Positions 44,923-53,936 of a stretch of DNA of 64,000 nucleotides are shown here, piece after piece (position 1 is the first letter of the stretch; every line of letters begins with the position of its first letter). The translations under genes were made by a program, and so were the position numbers. This DNA is from Streptomyces phaeochromogenes. Lineage in GTDB: Bacteria > Actinomycetota > Actinomycetes > Streptomycetales > Streptomycetaceae. The DNA lies in assembly GCF_001418655.1 (NCBI RefSeq), contig NZ_LIQZ01000105.1, positions 1 through 64,000 on the forward strand, given 5' to 3'. The notes beneath the pieces are model-generated. The model saw only the letters and a list, made by a program, of their open reading frames with translations. It ran no database searches and was not told where the DNA came from.

Positions 44923-45220
44923 GGGGGGTGTTCCTAACGTGTGTTCAGGGAGGGAGAGGCGAAGTCGTGCGAGGCCAGTCGTCGGGCGTGGAGACCGGCG
45001 CCAAGTGTCAGGCCATTGCTGGGAGACCCGACTTCTTTCAGTACTTTCTCTTCCCGCCTCCTCCGCCTGCCGCATGGATATACCGAATATCGGTGACGTC
45101 CGGAAAGCAATTGCGGCCCCGAGGTTGGCGACCCCGCCTCTTCGGGTGAATGCTCTCCGTAGGTCGGTCCTGATCGTGGGCCGCTCCCTCGACCCTGCCA
45201 CCATCGTGCGAACCCGCAAA

Positions 45221-45272
45221 GGGGAGAATTCCATCCTGGGAATGACTTATCCAGGGGAAGAATCCTTACCCC
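45221..45272. promoter_or_regulatory. Two GGGGA-type boxes between CMD operon and XRE paralog 3
   Basis: GGGGAGAATTCC starts at 45221. GGGGAAGAATCCTTACCCC at 45254-45272 resembles the complement of the boxes at 53261 and 53339 (GGGAAGAATCGCTTACC). Both lie in the divergent control region and are the best candidates for XRE-type operators. Confidence 0.6.
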
Positions 45273-45307
45273 CCTCGCGAAGACCGAGCGGTGCGAGACT
45301 GGCACTC

Positions 45308-46180
45308 ATGACCGGCGACGCGCATCTGAACGAGCTGGGTGAATTCCTCAAGGCGCGAAGGGCCGTATTGAGCCCGCGCACCGTCGGCCTGCCGGACACC
45401 GGTGGTCCCCGGCGTGTGCCCGGCCTGCGCCGCGAGGAGGTCGCCCTGCTCGCAGCCATCAGCACTGATTACTACACGCGGCTGGAGCAGGGCCGCATCC
45501 AGCCGTCCGCGCCGGTGCTGGCAGCTCTGGCCCAGGTCCTGCATCTGGGCAACGACCAGCGCGACCACCTGTTCGAGCTGGTCGGCCGGCAGACGGCGCG
45601 CCCCCGCCGCCAGGTCGCGCAGAGGGTGCAGCCACAGTTGCGCCGCCTGCTCGACGACCTCAATGCGACCCCCGGCGTCGTGATCGGCCGTCGTATGGAC
45701 ATCCTGGCGTGGAATCCGCTCGCAGCCGCCTTGCTCACCGATTTCGCGCAGGTGCCGGAAAGGAACCGGAACTACGTCCGGATCCTCTTCACCGACCCGT
45801 CCATGAGGACGTTGTACGCGGACTGGCGGACCGTCACCCGCGCATGCGTGTCCCATCTGCGCACGCTGGCCGCCAAGTACCCGGACGACCCGCGGCTGAC
45901 CAGTCTGGTTGGCGAACTCTCCGTGCAGGACAAGGACTTCGGGCAGTGGTGGGGAAGCCGCCACGCGGTGTCCCGCACCATAGGCACGAAGCGCTTCTAC
46001 CATCCCGTCGTCGGCGAACTGGCCCTCGACTGGGACACCCTCACCTGCAGCACGAATCCGGATCAGGAACTCGTCGTCTGGACGGCGGAGTCCGGCAGTC
46101 CGTCGTACGACGGACTGCGCACGCTGGCCTCGTGGGCCGCCAGTCACCTCGGCGAGTCCGCAGCCGGTCGGGTGACCTGA
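45308..46180 (+). CDS. MmyB-like XRE regulator, paralog 3
   Basis: A 290-residue regulator with XRE domain ([20 protein letters not shown], then [29 protein letters not shown]) and MmyB-like C-terminal domain (RRLLDDLNATPGVVIGRRMD, then ILAWNPLAAALLTDFAQVPE, KRFYHPVVGELALDWDTLT). ATG 45308 is the natural start. It diverges from the CMD, cupin and dehydrogenase series and is likely its regulator. Closest in sequence to paralog 4, which lies directly downstream. Confidence 0.92.
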   Translation: MTGDAHLNELGEFLKARRAVLSPRTVGLPDTGGPRRVPGLRREEVALLAAISTDYYTRLEQGRIQPSAPVLAALAQVLHLGNDQRDHLFELVGRQTARPRRQVAQRVQPQLRRLLDDLNATPGVVIGRRMDILAWNPLAAALLTDFAQVPERNRNYVRILFTDPSMRTLYADWRTVTRACVSHLRTLAAKYPDDPRLTSLVGELSVQDKDFGQWWGSRHAVSRTIGTKRFYHPVVGELALDWDTLTCSTNPDQELVVWTAESGSPSYDGLRTLASWAASHLGESAAGRVT

Positions 46181-46251
46181 CCTGACCGCAAATGACCACC
46201 GGGGATCTGTAGCACCACGCCTCGGGAAAACAAGAGGCGACTGCCCAGAGC

Positions 46252-46275
46252 CTGGGAGAAAACTCTCCCCCTCAC
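46252..46275. promoter_or_regulatory. GTGAGGGGGAGAGTT box before XRE paralog 4
   Basis: Read on the minus strand the site is GTGAGGGGGAGAGTT followed by TTCTCCCAG. The first 15 bases are identical to the box upstream of XRE paralog 5 at 51251. It lies 32 bp before the paralog 4 start. Confidence 0.62.
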
Positions 46276-46306
46276 TTTTCAGTCGAGCGCTGTGACACTA
46301 GCTGCT

Positions 46307-47176
46307 ATGTGCAGTAAAGCGCATTTGGCCGAACTGGGAGAATTTCTCAAGGTGTGCCGGGCGCAGCTCAGTCCGCGCACGGTGGGTCTGCCCGAGTCCG
46401 GGGCGCCCCGGCGAGTGCCGGGGCTGCGCCGGGAGGAGGTCGCCCAGCTCGCGGGGATCAGCGCCGACCGCTACGCGCGGTTGGAACAGGGGCGTGCCCC
46501 AGTGTCGACAGCAGTGCTCGCAACGCTCGTCCGTGTCCTGCGTCTCGACGATGACCAGCGTGACCACCTGTTCGCGCTCGCGGCGAGAGGTGAGTGTGCG
46601 CCGCGCCGCCGACCGGCACAGAAGGTCCAGGGGCAACTCAGACGTCTCCTGGACGAACTGACCGCGACCCCTGCGCTCGTCCTGGGGCGTCACATGGACA
46701 TCCTGGCCTGGAACGCTCTGGCAGCCGCTCTGCTCACCGACTTCGAGCGGGTTCCGGAGAAGAGGCGCAACTACGCCCGGCTGGTCTTCACCGACCCGGG
46801 CTTTCGGGAGCTCTACCTCGACTGGAGGTCGGTCGCCCGGAGCTGCGTCGCCCAACTGCGCGTGGAGGCTGCCAGATGCCCCGGCGACCCCGCGTTGACC
46901 GGACTTGTCGGCGAGCTGTCGGTGGCCGACGCCGACTTCCGGCGGTGGTGGGCCGGTCGCCAGGTGCCCGGTCTGTGGGTCGGCACGAAGAGGCTGCGTC
47001 ACCCGGTCGCCGGTGACCTCACTCTCGACTGGGACAGCCTGACCCGTACAGCTGACCCAGCACAGCAACTGGTGGTCATGACGGCCGAGTCCGGGACCCC
47101 GTCTCATGACGGACTGCGTTTCCTTGCGTCGTGGACTGCCTCCCCGTACCAGCGGGCGCGGGATGGGACAGCCTGA
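46307..47176 (+). CDS. MmyB-like XRE regulator, paralog 4
   Basis: A 289-residue regulator. XRE domain: LAELGEFLKVCRAQLSPRTV, then [29 protein letters not shown]. MmyB-like domain: RRLLDELTATPALVLGRHMD, then ILAWNALAAALLTDFERVPE, KRLRHPVAGDLTLDWDSLT. ATG 46307 matches the paralog length; GTG 46292 is an alternative. It is in tandem with paralog 3, not divergent from an enzyme, and its 3' end overlaps the truncated dioxygenase on the other strand. Confidence 0.9.
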   Translation: MCSKAHLAELGEFLKVCRAQLSPRTVGLPESGAPRRVPGLRREEVAQLAGISADRYARLEQGRAPVSTAVLATLVRVLRLDDDQRDHLFALAARGECAPRRRPAQKVQGQLRRLLDELTATPALVLGRHMDILAWNALAAALLTDFERVPEKRRNYARLVFTDPGFRELYLDWRSVARSCVAQLRVEAARCPGDPALTGLVGELSVADADFRRWWAGRQVPGLWVGTKRLRHPVAGDLTLDWDSLTRTADPAQQLVVMTAESGTPSHDGLRFLASWTASPYQRARDGTA

Positions 47177-47403
47177 CAAAACGAGGCGCGAGGCTCGCCC
47201 GTCGGGGGGCTGTGTGCGCCGGCGCCGTGGCCAGCTGATGCGAGGGCCTGTATCAGCTCCTTGAGCCGCGGATCCTGGGTGTCCTGGAATGACGCTAGGA
47301 CGGCTTGGACCAGTTCCTCCTCGACCTGACGCTGCCGGTCCGGTGCCGCGGGAGTGGTGGTGGCCCTGGTGGCATTCCTCCTGTCGTCGGCGTTGTTGGT
47401 CAC
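47104..47403 (-). pseudogene. Truncated intradiol dioxygenase N-terminus
   Basis: A 99-residue frame coupled (GTGA) to the monooxygenase gene. RQRQVEEELVQAVLASFQDT, then QDPRLKELIQALAS matches the N-terminal linker region of catechol/hydroxyquinol 1,2-dioxygenases. Beyond residue 60 the sequence departs from the family, and its last 25 residues are antisense to XRE paralog 4. The iron-binding catalytic domain is missing. Confidence 0.6.
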
Positions 47404-48593
47404 GAGGTCGGTGCCTCCTCGGCGTCGTAGCCGTAGATCCAGCCGTTGCGCACCAGCGGATCGGATTCGGCCAGTGCGGCGTCGCGAGCCTGCTGCTCGG
47501 GCCCGTCGGGCAGATGGTTGATCTCCCTGCGACCATGACTGATCTCCTGCAGGCGTGTGGTGCGTTCGATCCGCGCCGCCTCGTACCGCTTCAGAGCCCG
47601 CTCGGGGTCGTTCGCATACGCGGCCAGGCAGCGAGCCAGGGCCGCGGCGTCCTCGATGGACTGGGCCGCGCCCTGGGCGAAGAAGGGAAACATGGGATGC
47701 GCGGCGTCCCCGAGCAAGGTGATCCTGCCCCGGCTCCAACGCCGGAGTGGTGCCCGGTCCAGCAGCGCCCAGCGCCCGGGTACACCGCCGGCGGTGATCA
47801 GGTCCGTCACCCGCGGGTCCCAGTCGGCGAACTCGGCACGGAACTCCTCGATCGTGGCCGTCGTACTCCAGGACTCGTCGGTGTGATCCCCGGCCGGAGC
47901 GAACGCGACGACATTGACGGCCCGCCCACCGGCGACCGGGTAGTGCACGAAGTGTCGTCCGGGCCCGAGCCAGAGGGTCTGGGCGCGGCGCAGCGCGAAG
48001 TCGGGCGCGGCTCGGGCGGGCACGATCGTGCGGAAGGCGCAGATGCCGGAGTACGTCGGTGGTGAGGGCTCGGTCACGGCGCTGCGGACGACGGAGTGCA
48101 CGCCGTCGGCGCCGATGACGATGTCCGCCTCGGCATGGCTGCCATCGGCGAAGCGCAGCAGCACGACGTCCTCGCCTGCGTCGACCGCCGTGCAGCGTGC
48201 GCCCAGGCGGACCCACTCGCTGGGCACGGCCGCCCTGAGTGAGTCGAGCAGGTCGGCGCGGTGCACGCCATAGGTGCGCTCGCCGTAGAGCCGCTCACAG
48301 ACACCGTTCAGCTTCTCGACCGAGAGCACTGTCCCGTCCGTCCAGCGGCGGAACTCCCAACCCCAGTCCAGCGGTACGGCCCGGCGGAGGAACTGGTCCA
48401 TGGTGCCGAGGCGCCGCAGCAGCCGCACGGCATTGGGAGCCATCACGAGCCCGGCGCCGACCTCGGTGAGTGCGGTCGCCTGTTCGTAGACGGTGGTCGT
48501 CAACCCTGAGCGGCGCAGGAAGGCACCGGCGGCCAGACCACCGATGCCACCCCCGACGATGGCAATGCGCGGACCAGGCACGGTGGCAGGCAC
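47400..48593 (-). CDS. FAD-dependent monooxygenase (salicylate hydroxylase-like)
   Basis: A 397-residue flavoprotein hydroxylase. RIAIVGGGIGGLAAGAFLRR binds FAD at the N-terminus, DIVIGADGVHSVVR is the DG motif near 165, and ITLLGDAAHPMFPFFAQGAA is the GD motif near 295. Relatives include salicylate and 3-hydroxybenzoate hydroxylases, which feed ring cleavage. GTG 48593 follows AGAGGAG by 7 bp. It diverges from an IclR gene and is coupled to a truncated ring-cleavage dioxygenase, so the pathway looks broken. Confidence 0.91.
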   Translation of the reverse strand: MPATVPGPRIAIVGGGIGGLAAGAFLRRSGLTTTVYEQATALTEVGAGLVMAPNAVRLLRRLGTMDQFLRRAVPLDWGWEFRRWTDGTVLSVEKLNGVCERLYGERTYGVHRADLLDSLRAAVPSEWVRLGARCTAVDAGEDVVLLRFADGSHAEADIVIGADGVHSVVRSAVTEPSPPTYSGICAFRTIVPARAAPDFALRRAQTLWLGPGRHFVHYPVAGGRAVNVVAFAPAGDHTDESWSTTATIEEFRAEFADWDPRVTDLITAGGVPGRWALLDRAPLRRWSRGRITLLGDAAHPMFPFFAQGAAQSIEDAAALARCLAAYANDPERALKRYEAARIERTTRLQEISHGRREINHLPDGPEQQARDAALAESDPLVRNGWIYGYDAEEAPTS

Positions 48594-48674
48594 TGATGGA
48601 CTCCTCTGACTCGTCCAGGGCAAATCAACTGGCCCCAGATCCTGTCTGGCGTCCGGCGCCGCCGGGAACGGCTG

Positions 48675-48691
48675 TGTTCATTGAATGGACA
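48675..48691. promoter_or_regulatory. IclR-type operator copy 1
   Basis: TGTTCATTGAATGGACA, a near-palindrome centred on one base, lies between the monooxygenase and the divergent IclR gene. A 15-of-17 match recurs at 49559. Confidence 0.65.
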
Positions 48692-48763
48692 CCGCTTTCC
48701 ATGGCGTCGCTATCCTGAGTCGGGCAAGACGAGCGGTACCGCACAGCGAGGAGGCAGTGCCGT

Positions 48764-49546
48764 ATGCCCCGGACCGGCGAGCCCGGCAGGACGGTGGGCT
48801 CCCGCCTGCTGGAAGTACTGTTCGTGTTCCAGCCCGGGCACACTGCGCTCAGCCTCGCCGACCTGGTGCGTAAGACGGGCATGCCTCACGCCACTGTGCG
48901 GAGACTGGCCATGGAACTCGCCGACTTCGGCGCGCTGGATCGTCGGCCGGACGGCAGATTCACGGTGGGACTGCGTCTGTGGCAACTCGGGACCCTGGCC
49001 CCGCTCACCGAATCACTGCGCACGCTGGCCCAGCCGTTCCTCGAGGATCTCTACACCGCACTCCACCAGCACGTGCAACTGGCGGTCCTGGAGGGCCGGC
49101 AAGCGGTGATCATCGAGAGGCTGTCCGCGCCGGAGGCACCCGAGCTCGTCTCCCAGGTCGGTGGGCGGCTTCCCCTGCACTGCACGGGCGTTGGCAAGGT
49201 GCTGCTCAGCCACGGAGGCACGGAGCTGATCGAGGCCGTGCTGTCGGGCGAACTCCGGGAATACGCGCCGCGAAGCATCGTGGCGTCGGAGGTGCTGCGC
49301 AAGGAGCTCGCCGACTGTCGTCGCACCGGGACGGCCACGGTGCGAGAAGAGCTGACTCCCGGTCTGGATTCGGTGGCCATGCGCATCGTGAATGGCGAAG
49401 GTCGTGTCGTAGCGGCGCTGTCCGTGGTCGTGCGCACTGACTCGGTGAAGCACCAGGAGGTGCTTCCGTCCGTGATCGCGAGCGGTCTCGGCATCTCCCG
49501 CCTCCTCGGCTGGCGCCCTGGCGTCAAGGTCCGCAACAACAGCTGA
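48764..49546 (+). CDS. IclR family transcriptional regulator
   Basis: A 260-residue regulator. The N-terminal winged helix reads VGSRLLEVLFVFQPGHTALS, then LADLVRKTGMPHATVRRLAM. The C-terminal effector domain has LPLHCTGVGKVLLSHGG, then RGT-like TGTATVREELTPGLDSVAMR. ATG 48764 has GAGGAGG 9 bp upstream. IclR proteins often control aromatic catabolism, which fits the divergent hydroxylase and dioxygenase fragments. Confidence 0.93.
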   Translation: MPRTGEPGRTVGSRLLEVLFVFQPGHTALSLADLVRKTGMPHATVRRLAMELADFGALDRRPDGRFTVGLRLWQLGTLAPLTESLRTLAQPFLEDLYTALHQHVQLAVLEGRQAVIIERLSAPEAPELVSQVGGRLPLHCTGVGKVLLSHGGTELIEAVLSGELREYAPRSIVASEVLRKELADCRRTGTATVREELTPGLDSVAMRIVNGEGRVVAALSVVVRTDSVKHQEVLPSVIASGLGISRLLGWRPGVKVRNNS

Positions 49547-49558
49547 TCCCTTACTCGT

Positions 49559-49575
49559 TGTTCATTGGTTGGACA
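49559..49575. promoter_or_regulatory. IclR-type operator copy 2
   Basis: TGTTCATTGGTTGGACA matches copy 1 at 15 of 17 positions. It lies just upstream of a broken intradiol dioxygenase fragment, as if that gene once belonged to the same regulon. Confidence 0.6.
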
Positions 49576-49664
49576 GCGTCGTTGCGCGGGCCAGACGGCC
49601 TTCGGGCACTCCCTGGCAGTGCTTGCTACGGGCGGGTAGCCGGCTGCTACGAGGAGACGCGGAC

Positions 49665-49841
49665 GTGGTCATCCACGACGAACACCACCTCACCGCTGTG
49701 GTACTTGCCGAGACGGAGCGAGACGGCGCCCCGCGCGCCAAGGAGATCATCCAGGCGCTGGTGCGCCACTTGCACGATTTCGCCCGCGAAGTACGGCTGG
49801 CCGATGAGGAGTGCGACACCGCCTTCGGCATCGTGACCAGG
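49665..49841 (+). pseudogene. Intradiol dioxygenase N-terminal fragment
   Basis: LTAVVLAETERDGAPRAKEI, then [20 protein letters not shown] and [11 protein letters not shown] is the dimerisation region of hydroxyquinol/catechol 1,2-dioxygenases. The catalytic domain does not follow; sequence changes to an MFS fragment on the other strand. Confidence 0.65.
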
Positions 49842-49941
49842 CTGATGGCGGGTTCGCTGAGCCTGTCAACGCTGGTTGCCCTGATGAACAACGGCACCGA
49901 TGGCAAGCCGGGAGGAAGGAACGTTCAACCTTCCGCGAGGG

Positions 49942-50187
49942 TGCCGGCGCGCACAAGAGCAGCGCTACTGCAGAGCACAGCAACATCACGGGGATGAGCC
50001 TTCGCCGGTCACGTACGTCACCGAGCGGCACGTGGAGAAGGATCCCCGCGGCGTAGCCGACCTGATCGGCCGGGACGAGCCCGCGGTGGCGGTCGGTGCG
50101 TGCAGGTCCTTTGCATTGAAGTCGAGCATCGGCTGCCCGGTAGAGGTTCCCGACGGCTGCGTCGCCCGCCATCGCGAACAGGAGAGT
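49942..50187 (-). pseudogene. MFS transporter fragment
   Basis: [20 protein letters not shown], then [20 protein letters not shown] and [20 protein letters not shown] covers the first three membrane segments and the loop 2-3 motif of a DHA1-type transporter. Neither the start nor the remaining nine segments are present. Confidence 0.62.
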
Positions 50188-50348
50188 CAGTCCGCGGCCA
50201 TGAACGTCCGGCGCGTGGCGGGCGGTGTCAGGGCTTGGGATTCGGTCGCAGTCGGCGATGGCGCCGACTTGTCCGGCGTGGCCGTGGTCCCCAAGGTCTT
50301 TCTCGCACTCCGCAGTTGATTTCTGACCGCAGTGATCCTGGGGGAGGT

Positions 50349-51218
50349 TTACGTGACGGTGTCGGACGCCGTCCGCCTCTGGTCCGCGGCCCAGGAAGCC
50401 AGGAGGCGTAGCCCGTCGTGAGAGGGGGAACCCGGTTCGGCGTTCCACACGATGATGTGCTGGTCGGGGTCGGTGCCGCACGTGAGCGTGTTCCAGTCGA
50501 GGGTCAGCTCGCCCACCGCCGGGTGGCGAAGCTTCTTGACGCCCTTGCCCCGCATCGCGACGTCATGGGCGGTCCACCACTCCCGGAACTGTGCGTCACG
50601 GGCGGAGAGTTCCTCGACCAGAGCGGTGAGGCGCTGGTCGCCGGGGTAGCGCGCGCTCTCCATGCGCAGCTGGGCGATGGCCAGCCGGGTGACCTCCTCC
50701 CAGTCGGCATACAGCTCGCGCATCCAGGGTTCGGTGAAAAGGAGCCGGACGAACACGCGCTCCTGCTCCGGATAGCGCCCGAAGTCGGTCCACAGGGCGG
50801 CGGCGAGCTGGTTCCAGCCCAGGATGTCGGTGCGCCGGCCGATGACGAAGGCCGGGGAGGCGGTGAGATCGTCCAGCATGCGCTGCAGCTGCGTGTCCAC
50901 CTGCTGGCGGTCTCCGGACGTCGGCGGACGCAGCCTCTCTTTCGCCGCGAGATCGAAGAGGTAGGTCCGCTGATCGTCGTTCAGGCGGAGCACCTGGGCA
51001 ATTTCCTCGAGGAGGGGGGCCGATGCTTGGAGACGGCCCTGCTCGATCCGTGTGTAGTACTCGGTGCTGATCGCGGCGAGAAGAGCCACTTCCTCACGGC
51101 GCAGACCGCTCACACGCCGCCGCTGCCCTCCGCGGAGTCCGACCTCGGAAGGGCTGACTTCGGCACGGCGGGCCTTGAGGAACTCACCCAGCTCGTTCAG
51201 ATGGGGATTGCGATTCAT
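50349..51218 (-). CDS. MmyB-like XRE regulator, paralog 5
   Basis: A 289-residue regulator. XRE domain: [20 protein letters not shown], then [29 protein letters not shown]. MmyB-like domain: [20 protein letters not shown], then [42 protein letters not shown] 51218 matches the paralogs. It lies 173 bp downstream of a DJ-1, NTF2 and flavodoxin operon on the same strand and has its own GTGAGGGG box. Confidence 0.91.
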   Translation of the reverse strand: MNRNPHLNELGEFLKARRAEVSPSEVGLRGGQRRRVSGLRREEVALLAAISTEYYTRIEQGRLQASAPLLEEIAQVLRLNDDQRTYLFDLAAKERLRPPTSGDRQQVDTQLQRMLDDLTASPAFVIGRRTDILGWNQLAAALWTDFGRYPEQERVFVRLLFTEPWMRELYADWEEVTRLAIAQLRMESARYPGDQRLTALVEELSARDAQFREWWTAHDVAMRGKGVKKLRHPAVGELTLDWNTLTCGTDPDQHIIVWNAEPGSPSHDGLRLLASWAADQRRTASDTVT

Positions 51219-51250
51219 GATTTGCAGCTTCGCACAAAAGCTCGGCAGCT

Positions 51251-51274
51251 GTGAGGGGGAGAGTTCCTGCCCAT
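51251..51274. promoter_or_regulatory. GTGAGGGGGAGAGTT box before XRE paralog 5
   Basis: GTGAGGGGGAGAGTT followed by CCTGCCCAT, 33 bp from the paralog 5 start, shares 15 identical bases with the box before paralog 4 at an almost identical distance. Confidence 0.62.
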
Positions 51275-51391
51275 GTCGGCCTGGCTGATGTGCGAAAAAT
51301 GCTTCGGTTCCGACCCCTATGGCAGCAGGTGAACGTGGACTCGGCGGTCCGGAGCGCGTACGGGCCGCCGAGAGATCACACAGCTGCGGCG

Positions 51392-52090
51392 TCAGTCCAG
51401 TGCCTTGACGAGTTCCTGGGCGAGCGGGACCGCCGAGCCCGGGTTCTGGCCGGTGTACAGGTTGCGGTCGAACTCGACGTGCACCGTGAACGGATCGGCC
51501 TCGCGGTAGTCCGCCCCGAGTTCGTTGACGAGGCGGTCCTGCAACAGCCATTTCGCACGGTCCGCGAGCCCGTTCAGCTTCTCCTCGGCGTTGGAGAGGC
51601 CGGTCAGACGGTAGCCGGCGAACGGGGACGTGCCGTCGGGGCCGATGGTGGCAAGCAGCGCCGCGGGACCGTGGCAGACGAGCGAAACCGGCTTCCCCGA
51701 AGCGAGCCATTCGGTGAGGAGGTTGCCGGAGGCGGTGTTGTCGGGCAGGTCCTCCATCGGACCCCAGCCGCCGGGGTAGAACACGGCCACGTAGTCGTCG
51801 ATGTTGACGTCCTCGATGCGCATCGGGTGCGCCAGCTCGGTCGCCTCACGCAGGGCGGTGCGCATGCGCTGTGCGCCTTCCTCTCCGCCGTTGAACTCCG
51901 CGGTGAGGCTGAGCGCATCCGCCGTGGGCGGCACACCGCCGGGTGTCGCCGCCGCGATCTCGAATCCGGCCTCCTTGAAGACCTGGTGAGGGCCGATTGC
52001 TTCCTCGGCCCAGAAGCCGGCCGGCTGCCGCGTTCCGTCGGCCAGTGTCCAGTGGTCGGACGCGGTGATCACGAAGAGGATCTTCGCCAT
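51392..52090 (-). CDS. DJ-1/PfpI family protein (Hsp31-like type 1 glutamine amidotransferase fold)
   Basis: A 232-residue protein. AVFYPGGWGPMEDL and VSLVCHGPAALL supply the nucleophile elbow with its Cys near residue 140, and a Glu lies in FWAEEAIGPHQVF. Relatives are glyoxalase III or protein-repair enzymes against methylglyoxal. It is the last gene of a three-gene operon with an NTF2-like protein and a flavodoxin, 24 bp after the former. Confidence 0.92.
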   Translation of the reverse strand: MAKILFVITASDHWTLADGTRQPAGFWAEEAIGPHQVFKEAGFEIAAATPGGVPPTADALSLTAEFNGGEEGAQRMRTALREATELAHPMRIEDVNIDDYVAVFYPGGWGPMEDLPDNTASGNLLTEWLASGKPVSLVCHGPAALLATIGPDGTSPFAGYRLTGLSNAEEKLNGLADRAKWLLQDRLVNELGADYREADPFTVHVEFDRNLYTGQNPGSAVPLAQELVKALD

Positions 52091-52114
52091 GGGTAGGTCT
52101 CCTTGGGGGTGGTC

Positions 52115-52507
52115 TCAGCCCTTGAGGGCTTCCTGGAGGATGTGGCTGTCGGCGGCCTGCCGCATGCTGACGGCCTTGCCGTCGCGGACGGTCCACAGGT
52201 GGATGAACCGGACGTCGGCCTTGTCGCCGGTCTTGGTCTCGGCGTGGTAGTGCCCGAACACGAAGACGTGGCCTGCGTCGTCGGCGTAGAACTCCTCGGG
52301 CACAGCGCCGAAGGACACGATGTTCGGCATCGGTGTGCCGAAGAAGTCCTTCGCCACGCTGTCCCAGCCGTGGTACACGCCGCTGTTCGGAAACCCCGGG
52401 GTGATGTCCCAGACGAAGTCAGGGGCCATGACCTCCTTGGTGACCTCGGGCGCCATGCGGGATTCGTAGACCCGGCGGATGAGGGCGAGGTCGGGGGAGT
52501 CGGACAT
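52115..52507 (-). CDS. NTF2-like (SnoaL) protein
   Basis: A 130-residue NTF2-fold protein: LALIRRVYESRMAPEVTKEV, then MAPDFVWDITPGFPNSGVYH, and a terminal HLWTVRDGKAVSMRQAADSH. Its location between flavodoxin-like and DJ-1-like genes, with short gaps, argues for a shared stress-response operon. The ligand or substrate is unknown. ATG 52507 begins the conserved domain. Confidence 0.88.
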   Translation of the reverse strand: MSDSPDLALIRRVYESRMAPEVTKEVMAPDFVWDITPGFPNSGVYHGWDSVAKDFFGTPMPNIVSFGAVPEEFYADDAGHVFVFGHYHAETKTGDKADVRFIHLWTVRDGKAVSMRQAADSHILQEALKG

Positions 52508-52556
52508 GGTGCGCTCCTTGCGGGGGGATTCGGATACGGGAAAGAGGGCCTTGTGA

Positions 52557-53156
52557 TCAGGCAGGGAGGGCGGCCCGCCCGGCCCGGAAGATCGCGGCCT
52601 GGTGTGCGACGCGCGCACCCAGGTGCTCTGCGGTGGCGATGTCCGACTTGTGGACCGCTTCCGGTCCGGCATCGGTCGGGCTCTGGGCGCCGGCGCCCAT
52701 GAAGAAGCCCAGGCGGTTGATGTCGTCCTCGGTGCCCGTGGTGGAGGCCCAGCCCGGCTGCAGACCCAGGCTGATCCAGTGCATGCCGTGCTGGGCGGCC
52801 ATGGTGGCGAAGTAGCCCAGCGTGGATGACTTGTCGCCGTTCTTGGCGCCGGAGTTGGTGAAGCCCGCGGCGAGCTTGTCCACCCAGGCATGGGAGAACC
52901 AGCGTCTGCTGCTGGCCTCGGCGAACGCGTGGAAGGCCGCGGACGCGGTCCCCATGTACGTGGGGGCTCCGAAGATGATCGCGTCCGCGGCGTCGAGCTG
53001 TGCCCACTGCTCGTCGGTGATGGTGCCGACGGCGATCGAGACCACCTCGGCGTCGGCTTCCGCTGCGCCACGCGCCACGGCTTCGGCGATGACGGCTGTG
53101 TGGCCGTAGCCCGAGTGAAAGGCAATGGCGATCGTGGGGCGGCCGGAACGGGACAT
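52557..53156 (-). CDS. Flavodoxin family/WrbA-like NAD(P)H-quinone reductase
   Basis: A 199-residue flavoprotein. TIAIAFHSGYGHTAVIAEAV binds the FMN phosphate, and IIFGAPTYMGTASAAFHAFA and KLAAGFTNSGAKNGD form the flavin loops, as in WrbA-type enzymes that reduce quinones by two electrons. It heads a minus-strand operon with NTF2-like and DJ-1-like genes. Three GGGG-type boxes lie 66-200 bp upstream and link it to the XRE regulators. Confidence 0.92.
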   Translation of the reverse strand: MSRSGRPTIAIAFHSGYGHTAVIAEAVARGAAEADAEVVSIAVGTITDEQWAQLDAADAIIFGAPTYMGTASAAFHAFAEASSRRWFSHAWVDKLAAGFTNSGAKNGDKSSTLGYFATMAAQHGMHWISLGLQPGWASTTGTEDDINRLGFFMGAGAQSPTDAGPEAVHKSDIATAEHLGARVAHQAAIFRAGRAALPA

Positions 53157-53221
53157 GGTGATCGGGCTCCTCGAGGTTTCTGCTCAGTTCGTGACCAAGC
53201 TTTGCATCGGAAGAGCGCGCT

Positions 53222-53356
53222 GTGAGGGGTAAGAAAATTTCCCCTGCCTACCGTTCTCCAGGTAAGCGATTCTTCCCTTCGGGGTCTGCGGAAAGGCGCG
53301 ACCGCGGGAATTGACCTGCGTGCCGGTTGCTATTCGCGGGTAAGCGATTCTCCCCT
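53222..53356. promoter_or_regulatory. Three XRE-type boxes before the flavodoxin operon
   Basis: GTGAGGGGTAAGAAAATTT followed by CCCC starts at 53222. GGTAAGCGATTCTTCCCT is at 53261-53278 and GGTAAGCGATTCTCCCCT at 53339-53356, the last two 17 of 18 identical. They resemble the boxes at 45254, 46252 and 51251. The upstream sequence between 53157 and 53495 holds no gene. Confidence 0.62.
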
Positions 53357-53495
53357 GAAAGGGAGGCGCGGGCCTCCCGTGGAGAATCGCCGAGGGGCCT
53401 CAATCATGGGCCACCGGGCCTGGCGGAAGATCAGCCACGGCCTCGGCCGTGCGGCGCCTCGCCCGGCTGGTGCCCGTGCCGCGGACAGCGCGAGG

Positions 53496-53930
53496 CTACC
53501 GTTCGCCGGATTGGTGTGAGGTCGCGGTCCGCCAGGCGTCTGAGGGGGTTTCGTCGCCCACCGGCTGGTTCTCGGGCAGGTGCGGTGGGCAAACATCGGA
53601 GTGCCATGGGCCGGCCTGTCGGTCCGGCATCGGCTCACGTGGTGCGTTCACCGTGAGCTGCAGCGCGAGGTCGTGACCGGCGTCGGGAATCACCTTCACG
53701 TCGCCTCGAGGGCTGGCCGGGTAGGCGGCCGGCTCCGCGGCGACGGTCCTGTCGCGGTCGGCGGGGTTGATGAAGAAGGTGTCGTGGTCGCCCACGACCG
53801 ACAGCACGGGTACGTCGACGCCCTTGGCGCAGCGGCCCGAGTCCCGTGCGGTCAGGAAGTCGCCGACTTCGCCCGCGGCGGCGGTCTGCTTCACCGAGTC
53901 GTCGGCCTCGACGGTCGCCAGGGCGGTGTT
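53496..53930 (-). pseudogene. Alpha/beta hydrolase C-terminal fragment
   Basis: The frame holds SFNTALATVEADDSVKQTAA, then DVPVLSVVGDHDTFFINPAD and VKVIPDAGHDLALQL: the acid and His segments of an alpha/beta hydrolase. The nucleophile half is missing, and the 3' end runs into unrelated sequence. GTG 53894 could start a 132-residue product but it would not be an enzyme. Confidence 0.62.
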
Positions 53931-53936
53931 GAAAGA

